This document shows, piece by piece, positions 1-6,225 of a DNA stretch of 6,745 nt. Source of the DNA: an uncultured Bacilli bacterium (lineage in GTDB: Bacteria > Bacillota_I > Bacilli_A > RF39 > UBA660); assembly GCA_944359595.1 (NCBI GenBank), contig CALVSV010000154.1:1-6745 (forward strand). The letters are read 5' to 3'. The translations under genes were made by a program, and so were the position numbers. The notes under the pieces are model-generated. The model worked only from the letters and a program-made list of their open reading frames with translations. It made no database searches and had not been told where the DNA came from. Within the stretch, counting starts at the first letter, position 1. Each line of letters begins with the position of its first letter.

Positions 1-479
1 ATTTAACTCAAAGAGAAATATGTTCAGTAGTAGGAGTAAATACATCTACATATAAACACTATGAATTAGGTGATAGAATGGTACCTATTAGTGTATTACA
101 GGATTTAGCTATATTTTATAAAGTATCAACAAATTACTTTTTTGAAAATATGCCAGAGTTATCTGATAAAGAATCATTAGAATTATCTAACTATGCTTTT
201 AGAGTTGCTAATAATGCAGAAAAGTATATATCTATTGACTTAAAGAATCCTACTAAAGGATTAGATGAAATAGAAGAAAAAACACAAGCAAGAGCTAGAC
301 TTAGAATTAAGAACTTGAGATTAGAAAATAATAAATCTCAAAAAGAATTAGCAAAGTACTTAGAAATAGATTTATCTACTTATAACAAATATGAAAAAGG
401 TAGTAGAAAACTAAGTAATGAAGTAGTTAAGAAATTGGCTGAATATTACAATGTATCAGTAAGTGATATAGTTGATTAA
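1..479 (+). CDS. Tandem XRE-family HTH transcriptional regulator, 5' partial
   Basis: The reading frame is open from position 3 to the TAA at 477-479; positions 1-2 finish a codon that starts outside the window. The first ATG (position 78) is not the real start, because the codons before it read LTQREICSVVGVNTSTYKHY, followed by ELGDR, which is the core of an XRE/Cro-type helix-turn-helix. It continues into a VPISVLQDLAIFYKVSTNYF helix region. A spacer of about 45 residues follows, and then a second complete HTH (ARARLRIKNLRLENNKSQKE through EVVKKLAEYYNVSVSDIVD) ends the protein. Proteins of this type bind short operator repeats as dimers. Two HTH units in one chain is less usual than the single-HTH controller (C) proteins of about 80 residues known from restriction-modification systems. 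The gene lies just upstream of a methyltransferase-endonuclease operon in the same orientation, and the gap carries paired repeats, so a controller role is plausible. It could equally be an independent phage or mobile-element regulator. Confidence 0.88.
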   Translation, partial: LTQREICSVVGVNTSTYKHYELGDRMVPISVLQDLAIFYKVSTNYFFENMPELSDKESLELSNYAFRVANNAEKYISIDLKNPTKGLDEIEEKTQARARLRIKNLRLENNKSQKELAKYLEIDLSTYNKYEKGSRKLSNEVVKKLAEYYNVSVSDIVD

Positions 480-482
480 TTA

Positions 483-543
483 ATGACAGAATGACACTAG
501 AATTAGGTATATGGTATATCCAGAGTTAATGTCATAGTGTCAT
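483..543. repeat. Paired 8-bp direct repeats in inverted arrangement (candidate operator)
   Basis: The left arm holds two adjacent 8-mers, AATGACAG and AATGACAC (about 482-497, TGACA cores at 484-488 and 492-496). The right arm holds TGTCATAG and TGTCATAT (530-545, TGTCA cores at 530-534 and 538-542). The right arm is close to the reverse complement of the left, so there are four half-sites with 8-bp spacing within each arm. As RNA the arms could pair as two short helices around a 2x2 internal loop, with a loop of about 33 bases. The symmetry and the neighbouring HTH regulator favour a protein-binding operator; a leader RNA hairpin is the alternative. The right arm ends just before the Shine-Dalgarno sequence of the methyltransferase, so binding or folding there could affect its expression. 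Confidence 0.6.
491..520 (+). promoter_or_regulatory. Candidate promoter of the methyltransferase operon
   Basis: ATGACA (491-496) matches the -35 consensus at five of six positions. After an 18-base spacer comes TATATC (515-520), a partial -10 preceded by TG at 512-513, which makes an extended -10. A transcript would start near 527, about 30 bases before the methyltransferase ATG. The -35 coincides with one operator-like half-site and the right-arm half-sites lie just downstream of the expected start, so a bound regulator would block this promoter. A second, weaker pairing (ATGACA at 483-488 with TATATG at 508-513) overlaps it. This was assigned by eye, and read-through from the regulator gene is also possible. 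Confidence 0.4.
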
Positions 544-545
544 AT

Positions 546-554
546 AAAGAGGTG
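546..554 (+). promoter_or_regulatory. Ribosome binding site of the methyltransferase
   Basis: AAAGAGGTG complements the 16S rRNA 3' end well and lies five bases before the ATG at 560. It fixes that ATG as the start. The preceding TGTCAT repeat ends only a few bases upstream, so a structure or protein on the repeat could affect ribosome access. Confidence 0.75.
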
Positions 555-559
555 TAATA

Positions 560-2503
560 ATGTTTGATATACAAAATAGAAGATACACAGGTAGTAAATA
601 CAAATTAATGGACTGGATATCAGAGTTGATTAAGGAAAACTGTCCAAATTGTCGTTCATTTTTTGACGTATTTGCGGGAACCGGTTGTGTTACAGAATAT
701 ATGTTTGAAAAATATGATAGATTTATTGTTAATGATTTTTTATATTCTAATAATGTTATATATAATGGTTTCTTTTTAAATGAAGAATTTGATGAAAATA
801 AACTAACAAAGTATAAAGAAAAATATAATAATCTTAAAATTAGCAAAATTAAAGATAATTATGTATCCGATAATTTTGGAAATAAATTTTTTAGTTATAA
901 TGATGCAAAAAAAATTGGTTATATACGTGAAAATATTGAAAGAGAATATAAAAAAAATAATATAAATTTTAAAGAATATAATATTCTCATTTCTTCACTT
1001 TTATATTCGTTTGATAAAATTGCCAATACTTGTGGTCATTATGATGCATATAGAAAAATTCAAAAAATAAATGATTCATTTGAATTTAATTTAATTAATC
1101 CTAAAAAGTATAGTAATAAAATAGTTGAAATCTATAGAAAAGATTCAAATAAATTGGCAAATGAAGTTAAATGTGATATAGCATATATTGATCCACCATA
1201 TAATTCTAGACAATATAGTAGATTTTATCATGTTATGGAAAATATAGCACAATGGAAAAAACCGGATTTATATGGTGTTGCAATGAAGCCTAAAGAAGAA
1301 AATATGTCAGAATATTGTAAGACTTCTGCACCGATTGCATTCAATGACTTAATTCAAAAACTTGATGCAAAATATATAGTGGTCTCATATAATAATACTT
1401 ATGAATCAAAAAGTAGTTCATCAAGAAACAAAATAACATTAGAAGAGATTGAAACTATTTTATCTAATAAAGGTGATACTCTAAAATTTGAAAAAAAATA
1501 CAAAGCCTTTACAACTGGAAAAACAGAGTTAAACGATCATAAAGAGTTTATTTTTATCACAAAAGTTAAGCCAAACATAAAAAAAGAAATATCTTATCGT
1601 TCTCCTTTGTTTTATGTTGGAGATAAATACAAGCTAATGCCAGAAATAAAAAAATATATGCCAACATATATAAATAACTATATAGAACCTTTTGTTGGTG
1701 GTGGAAGTTCATTCTTAAATGTTAAAGCGAATCATTATTATGTTAATGATATAGATAGTGCTATTATTAGTATTCATAAAGAATTACAAAAGTATTCTTC
1801 TGACAAGGATAAGTTCTTTAAAAAAATATTTAGTTTAATAAAAAAATATGAACTCTCTTGTTCCTATAATGGACATTTGGTTCCTAGTGAATTGAAAGAA
1901 AAATACAAAAAAACATATTATGCAAAATATAATAAGGAAAATTATTTGAAATTAAGAAATGATTATAATGAAAATAAAAAAGATGTTTTAAAATTATATT
2001 TATTATTAATATACGGTTTTAATCATATGACTAGATTTAATTCAAAAGGAGATTTTAATTTACCAGTAGGAAATGTTGACTTCAATAGTAATGTTTATAA
2101 TTCATTAAACTATTATTTTGATTACATAAACAAAATAGATATAAATTATTTTAATTTAGATTATAAAGAGTTTGTAAGAAGTTTAAAAATTGGTAAAAAT
2201 GATTATGTATTATTAGATCCGCCATATTTAATAAGTGACAGCGAATATAACAAGTTATGGAATGAAAAGCATGAAGAAGAATTATATGATTTTCTTGATG
2301 AATTAAATGATAAAGGTATTAAGTTTGGTATAACTAATCTGATGTACCATAAAGGTCAGAAAAATGAATATCTAGAAAGATGGTCAAATAAATATAATGT
2401 ATATGAAATTAACAGTAATTATATTAGTTTTAATGATAATACTGTAAAAATAAATTCAAAGGAGGTGTTTGTTACTAATTATGACAACAGAAATGAAGGC
2501 TAA
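560..2503 (+). CDS. Fused two-domain adenine-specific DNA methyltransferase of a type IIS R-M system (M.FokI-like)
   Basis: The 647-residue protein holds two complete D12-class (alpha) N6-adenine methyltransferase domains in one chain. Domain 1 has RRYTGSKYKL at residues 7-16, the S-adenosylmethionine-binding motif I DVFAGTG at 36-42, an ND acidic motif in IVNDFLYSN, and the catalytic motif IV DPPYNSRQY from residue 211. Domain 2 begins near residue 346 with the same opening signature (YRSPLFYVGDKYKL), then motif I PFVGGG at 377-382, VNDID, and DPPYLIS from residue 553. Both active sites look intact. M.FokI has this architecture: each domain methylates the adenine of one strand of an asymmetric site. 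Domain 1 resembles the N-terminal half of M.FokI around DPPYN-RQY, and domain 2 resembles Dam/DpnII-type enzymes. The end overlaps the endonuclease gene downstream, and a strong ribosome binding site for that gene lies inside its last codons. The role is host protection. The exact recognition sequence cannot be read from the protein. Confidence 0.93.
   Translation: MFDIQNRRYTGSKYKLMDWISELIKENCPNCRSFFDVFAGTGCVTEYMFEKYDRFIVNDFLYSNNVIYNGFFLNEEFDENKLTKYKEKYNNLKISKIKDNYVSDNFGNKFFSYNDAKKIGYIRENIEREYKKNNINFKEYNILISSLLYSFDKIANTCGHYDAYRKIQKINDSFEFNLINPKKYSNKIVEIYRKDSNKLANEVKCDIAYIDPPYNSRQYSRFYHVMENIAQWKKPDLYGVAMKPKEENMSEYCKTSAPIAFNDLIQKLDAKYIVVSYNNTYESKSSSSRNKITLEEIETILSNKGDTLKFEKKYKAFTTGKTELNDHKEFIFITKVKPNIKKEISYRSPLFYVGDKYKLMPEIKKYMPTYINNYIEPFVGGGSSFLNVKANHYYVNDIDSAIISIHKELQKYSSDKDKFFKKIFSLIKKYELSCSYNGHLVPSELKEKYKKTYYAKYNKENYLKLRNDYNENKKDVLKLYLLLIYGFNHMTRFNSKGDFNLPVGNVDFNSNVYNSLNYYFDYINKIDINYFNLDYKEFVRSLKIGKNDYVLLDPPYLISDSEYNKLWNEKHEEELYDFLDELNDKGIKFGITNLMYHKGQKNEYLERWSNKYNVYEINSNYISFNDNTVKINSKEVFVTNYDNRNEG
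2458..2467 (+). promoter_or_regulatory. Very strong but oddly placed ribosome binding site of the endonuclease
   Basis: AAAGGAGGTG is a near-perfect anti-16S match lying within the methyltransferase coding sequence. In the endonuclease frame the possible starts are TTG at 2469 (three bases after GGAGG, unusually close), ATT at 2478, ATG at 2481 (fifteen bases after, unusually far) and ATG at 2493. None has ideal spacing, so the site shows coupling to the methyltransferase but does not settle the start. Confidence 0.7.
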
Positions 2504-4088
2504 GAGAAAACCATTATCTTTTTCAACTACTATGAGAAATCCTGACAGAATAGCTGGTTTCTTAAATCAAATGAAACCATATGAAAATCAAACTTTAACT
2601 AGTGAAGTAATTTATAAAATAATCTCTGGTGTTATAAAAAATAAATTATATAAAACTAATTATGAAATTGGCAATCCTGTATATAAACAAATTTTTTATT
2701 CAGATGAATTAGAATTTACCGATAGACAAGTTGAAGATATTATAGAAAAAAGTCCTCAAATACATAAAGAAGCAGGATATGAACATGGTTGGGAATCTCG
2801 ATTTCAAACATGGTATTCATTATCACAAGAGTTTGGATTTGTATTTTATAATAAAAATGAGAAAATACAAATATCAGAAAGCGGACATATGTTAATTGAT
2901 GCATATAATGATGAAACACCGAATGAAGAAAAAATTAGAAATGTTTTCTTAAATGCAATGGTAAAATATCAAACAAATAATCCGTTTAAAAAAAATAGCA
3001 ATAGTAATAGTCCATTAGTTTTATTATTAAAAGTTTTAGAATTATTAAGAGCAGATTCAAAAGAAAATGAAGCTGGCATATTTAGAAACGAGTTAAGTCT
3101 TTTCATTTGTTGGAATGATGATGATGCTAATAAGTTATATAATAAAATAAAAGAAATAAGAAAAGATGTAGGGTATAACTATAGTAATGAGTATATGTAT
3201 AACATATGCTTAGAAATTTTAGGTTATACAACAGAAGAAGAAAAAAACTCGGTGAAAAAATATTTTAAAATGGAAAAAATATGTGGTGAATCAGTTGATG
3301 AATATATAAGAAAAATGAGAAGTACTGGTATTGTTTCTTTAAGAGGTAATGGAAGGTTTATAGATATAAATAGTTTTGAAAGTAAAAAAATAGAATATAT
3401 TTTAAAAAATTATGATAAGATTTTAAATTTTGAATCAAAAAAAGCATATTACGATTATATAGGAAATATAGATAGTAATTTTATTTCAATAGAAAATCAC
3501 GTAACACATGATGTTGAGTATAATATAAAAATTAATACATTGTATGATTTTGTAAAAAAATATACCAAAGAAGAAATTTTAAATGAATTATTATTTCTAT
3601 CATCAAAGAAAGAAAGCAAGAATCCAACGTTTAAATTTATTCCTGCACCAACGAGATTGGAATTTCTAACAAGTATTTCATTAGCTCAAAATTTGCAAAA
3701 TTGTATTGTTGAGCCTAATTATTCTATAGATGATGAGGGTTTGCCTACAATGACAGCTCGAGGTAATATGCCAGATATTATTTGTAAAGATCCTGAAAAA
3801 TTTATTACTTCTAACATTGAAGTTACGTTAATGAGAGGAAGAAGTGATCAGATAAATAATGAGATTATACCAATAAGAAGACATCTTTTATCAAATGAAA
3901 ATAAAAATGATACTACATTTGCTGTATTTATTGCGCCATATATTCATGAAGATACTAAAGAAAGTGCGGCTTGGTATAAATATAAGGATAATGTTAATAT
4001 TTATACTTATTCAATAGAGGAATATATTAATAAAATAAGAAATATCAAATATTTAATGGAATTATCTCAAGTGGAAGGAGTGAATTAA
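2481..4088 (+). CDS. AlwI-family type IIS restriction endonuclease
   Basis: The protein opens with the family signature KPLSFSTTMRNPDRIAGFL, seen in AlwI-type enzymes (AlwI, PleI, MlyI, the nickases N.BstNBI/N.BspD6I). The middle carries predicted DNA-recognition and winged-helix-like segments, such as WESRFQTWYSLSQEFGF and YIRKMRSTGIVSLRGNGRF. The nuclease core is C-terminal: PTRLEFLTS, then GLPTMTARGNMPDI, NIEVTL and NNEIIPIRRHL. These give candidate metal-binding residues E398, D436, E451 and E465 (numbered from a TTG at 2469; subtract 4 for the ATG chosen here). The order and approximate spacing match the PD-(D/E)XK-like site I recall for N.BspD6I, with T replacing the usual K. Such enzymes cut a few bases outside an asymmetric site when it is unmethylated. 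About 535-539 residues is near the usual family length and no frame damage is visible. The ATG at 2481 is preferred because the TTG at 2469 sits too close to the ribosome binding site; the true start is uncertain. It overlaps the methyltransferase gene by 23 bases. Confidence 0.9.
   Translation: MTTEMKAKRKPLSFSTTMRNPDRIAGFLNQMKPYENQTLTSEVIYKIISGVIKNKLYKTNYEIGNPVYKQIFYSDELEFTDRQVEDIIEKSPQIHKEAGYEHGWESRFQTWYSLSQEFGFVFYNKNEKIQISESGHMLIDAYNDETPNEEKIRNVFLNAMVKYQTNNPFKKNSNSNSPLVLLLKVLELLRADSKENEAGIFRNELSLFICWNDDDANKLYNKIKEIRKDVGYNYSNEYMYNICLEILGYTTEEEKNSVKKYFKMEKICGESVDEYIRKMRSTGIVSLRGNGRFIDINSFESKKIEYILKNYDKILNFESKKAYYDYIGNIDSNFISIENHVTHDVEYNIKINTLYDFVKKYTKEEILNELLFLSSKKESKNPTFKFIPAPTRLEFLTSISLAQNLQNCIVEPNYSIDDEGLPTMTARGNMPDIICKDPEKFITSNIEVTLMRGRSDQINNEIIPIRRHLLSNENKNDTTFAVFIAPYIHEDTKESAAWYKYKDNVNIYTYSIEEYINKIRNIKYLMELSQVEGVN
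4075..4080 (+). promoter_or_regulatory. Ribosome binding site of the GmrSD-like gene
   Basis: AAGGAG lies within the last codons of the endonuclease gene, eight bases before the ATG at 4089. That ATG follows the endonuclease TAA (4086-4088) with no gap. The arrangement indicates translational coupling and supports the chosen start. Confidence 0.75.
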
Positions 4089-6161
4089 ATGGAAGTAAAT
4101 AAAGCGTCAGTATTAAGCCAATTTATAGCAGCTAATGGTGGAACTCAATTTGTAATACCGACATATCAAAGAAATTATGTATGGGAATCAAAGCAAATAA
4201 AACAATTATTGAATGATATAAAAAAATTAATAAAAACAGAGAAAAATGAAAAAAATTATCATTATATTGGTTCAATTGTATATATTAATACAAGTAGTGT
4301 AGGAATGTATTATGAAAAAACTATAATAGATGGACAACAAAGATTAACAACTATTTTCTTAATTTTACAAACATTAAAAATTATTGCTAGTTCAAAAGGA
4401 GATTTAACAAAAGCCAGTAATATAAATACTATGTATCTAGAAAACAATGCGTTTGTAGATGATAATTTTAAATACAGATTAAAACCTTTAATAAGTGATG
4501 ATAAAGTATATGAATTGATTGCAAAAAATAATTTATCTGAATTGGATAAGTATAAAGAATCTAATGTATATAAAGCTTTTTCAACTATTCATAAAGAAAT
4601 AAAAAATTGGTTAAATGAAGAAATTAGTATTGATGAAATCATAGAAGCAATAGATAAATTGAAGATAGTCTGGATACAATTAGAAAAAGATGAAAATCCA
4701 CAGCAAGTATTTGAATCAATAAATTCAACAGGTGTTAATTTAACATCCGCAGATTTAATTAGAAATTATATTTTAATGAATAAAGATAATGAAACACAAA
4801 CATATTTATATGAAAATTATTGGATTCCGATTGAAAATAATTATGTTAAAACAAGTAAATTATCAGAATTTTTTAGGTTTTACTGTGCGATTAAGCAAAA
4901 ATCAATAATTAATCAAAAGGATGTTTATGAAATTTTCAAGAAGGAATTTGATTCTATAGAAAAAGAAGATGAAGATAAATTAAAAGATATTTTATCTTAT
5001 GCAAGATATTATTATTATATAACTGTTAATATTGATGATGCAGAGATAGAAGAAGTTTTATCAGATTATAGAAATATTCAAACTAATATGCCACATCCAA
5101 TATTAATGGAAAGTTTTAGATTTTATGAAAATGAAAAAATTTCTAAAGATTCTTTAATAAAGACTATTAAATTATTTGCAACATATATTATACGTAGAAA
5201 TATGGCTTCATTAGATACGAAATCAATATCACAAATGTTCCCTGGATTATTAGGAAGAATTATATCAAAAAGCGAAAAAAATGGATTTGAAAAATATTAC
5301 GATAATTGTGTAGAATGTTTAGTGGTTGACACAAAAGGAAATAGTCAATATATGCCAACTGATGAAGAAATAGAAAATGAGTTTGTTAAAACAAATTTAT
5401 ATGTTCGCGACTTAACAAAATTTGTTTTAACCAAAATAGAAAATAGTGGAAATCATATAAATTATTCTAATTTAAATATTGAACATGTAATGCCTCAAAC
5501 AAAGACAAATTATTGGTTAAATTATGTTAATGATGAGGCTTTATATGAACAAATTGTTAATAGAATAGGTAATTTAACGTTGGTTGACAGCAAAGATAAT
5601 TCAGGGATGAGTAATAGAGATTTTGAAGTAAAAAAACAATATTTAACTCAAACTAGGCATATAAAATTAAATGAAGATATACTTAATAAAACAGAATGGA
5701 ATGAAGAAGAAATTAATAAACGTTCTAAAGCTATAGCAAGACAAATTAATAATATTTTTAAGTATCCAGAATGTGATAATTTAATTAAAAATAAGATTAA
5801 TGAAACTAAATATGATGTTATTGGGGATGGTTTAGAAGAATTAATTTCATTAAGTCCAACAATATTATTAATTAACAATAATATAAATTATGTTGATACT
5901 TGGACTGATGTATATAAAGTTTTATTAAAATATTTATATGAAATAGATTGTGAAAAATTTACAAGTTCATTAGAAAATTTAAATGAAAATATTTATGATA
6001 AACCGCAAGTTAGTAAAGAAATTAGTGATTTAAGATCACCATATATGTTCGTTGAAGATTTATATTGTGAAACAAATAAGAGTACAAAAGAAAAAATAAT
6101 TTTATTAAGAAGAATTATCACTGATATGAATATAGATATTCAAGTAAAAGTTATTAAATAG
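4089..6161 (+). CDS. GmrSD-type DUF262/DUF1524 protein (type IV restriction-like NTPase-HNH nuclease)
   Basis: The 690-residue protein has an N-terminal DUF262 (GmrS-like, ParB/sulfiredoxin-fold NTPase) domain. Its hallmarks are IPTYQRNYVW at 23-32, HYIGSIVY near 58-65, IDGQQRLTT at 80-88, and FESINSTGVNLTSADLIRNY from residue 208. The DUF1524 (GmrD-like, His-Me finger/HNH) nuclease follows: IEHVMPQ with H466, then RIGNLTL near 492-498 and SNRDFEVKKQY with N509. The His often found just before GNLTL in relatives is not seen here; the other nuclease residues are present. The roughly 150-residue C-terminal tail (from about 540) is not recognised. Characterised relatives (GmrSD of E. coli, BrxU of BREX loci) use nucleotides to cut phage DNA carrying modified cytosines. 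The gene abuts the endonuclease with zero spacing, so it is cotranslated with the R-M system, which suggests a second defence layer. Its substrate here is unknown. The final stop is TAG. Confidence 0.92.
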   Translation: MEVNKASVLSQFIAANGGTQFVIPTYQRNYVWESKQIKQLLNDIKKLIKTEKNEKNYHYIGSIVYINTSSVGMYYEKTIIDGQQRLTTIFLILQTLKIIASSKGDLTKASNINTMYLENNAFVDDNFKYRLKPLISDDKVYELIAKNNLSELDKYKESNVYKAFSTIHKEIKNWLNEEISIDEIIEAIDKLKIVWIQLEKDENPQQVFESINSTGVNLTSADLIRNYILMNKDNETQTYLYENYWIPIENNYVKTSKLSEFFRFYCAIKQKSIINQKDVYEIFKKEFDSIEKEDEDKLKDILSYARYYYYITVNIDDAEIEEVLSDYRNIQTNMPHPILMESFRFYENEKISKDSLIKTIKLFATYIIRRNMASLDTKSISQMFPGLLGRIISKSEKNGFEKYYDNCVECLVVDTKGNSQYMPTDEEIENEFVKTNLYVRDLTKFVLTKIENSGNHINYSNLNIEHVMPQTKTNYWLNYVNDEALYEQIVNRIGNLTLVDSKDNSGMSNRDFEVKKQYLTQTRHIKLNEDILNKTEWNEEEINKRSKAIARQINNIFKYPECDNLIKNKINETKYDVIGDGLEELISLSPTILLINNNINYVDTWTDVYKVLLKYLYEIDCEKFTSSLENLNENIYDKPQVSKEISDLRSPYMFVEDLYCETNKSTKEKIILLRRIITDMNIDIQVKVIK

Positions 6162-6167
6162 CATGAT

Positions 6168-6197
6168 AAACGGTCACTTTATGTGACCATTTGTGTT
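6168..6197 (+). terminator. Hairpin after the operon, probable intrinsic terminator
   Basis: GGTCAC (6172-6177), loop TTTAT, GTGACC (6183-6188) form a perfect 6-bp stem that can extend through one mismatch by AAA (6168-6170) with TTT (6190-6192). The following ATTTGTGTT is only moderately U-rich, so termination may be partial. The hairpin lies a few bases after the GmrSD-like stop codon, as expected for the operon end. On the other strand the flank GTTTATCATG is also weakly U-rich. Confidence 0.5.
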
Positions 6198-6202
6198 ATA
6201 AT
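6194..6202 (+). promoter_or_regulatory. Extended -10 promoter of the membrane-protein gene
   Basis: TGTTATAAT is a perfect TATAAT (6197-6202) with the TG of an extended -10. No good -35 is visible at 16-18 bases upstream, where the sequence is occupied by the hairpin stem; extended -10 promoters can work without one. A transcript would start near 6209, shortly before the ribosome binding site. It implies that the last gene is transcribed apart from the restriction operon. Confidence 0.55.
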
Positions 6203-6213
6203 AGTTTATCAAT

Positions 6214-6219
6214 AGGTGA
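6214..6219 (+). promoter_or_regulatory. Ribosome binding site of the membrane-protein gene
   Basis: AGGTGA lies six bases before the ATG at 6226 and supports it over the nearby ATG at 6219, whose frame does not stay with this coding sequence. Confidence 0.6.
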
Positions 6220-6225
6220 TGAATT

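Noticed and set aside
78..479. Regulator gene starting at ATG 78
   Set aside because: Codons before it continue a helix-turn-helix domain without a stop to the window edge.
484..542. Intrinsic terminator between the regulator and the methyltransferase
   Set aside because: The arms pair only in short helices with a large loop, and the right arm is followed by a ribosome binding site and not by a U-tract.
532..846. Minus-strand coding frame of 104 codons
   Set aside because: It lies opposite the start of the methyltransferase, has no ribosome binding site or recognisable domain, and the + strand frame has clear catalytic motifs.
3..5654. Shared ATTTAACTCAAA at the left edge and near 5640 as a repeat or attachment site
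   Set aside because: Twelve AT-rich bases inside two unrelated genes; likely chance, with no integrase or tRNA nearby.
5648..5878. Minus-strand coding frame of 76 codons with a hydrophobic protein
   Set aside because: It is fully inside the GmrSD-like gene; its leucine/isoleucine/serine-rich composition is what the reverse of an AT-rich coding strand gives.
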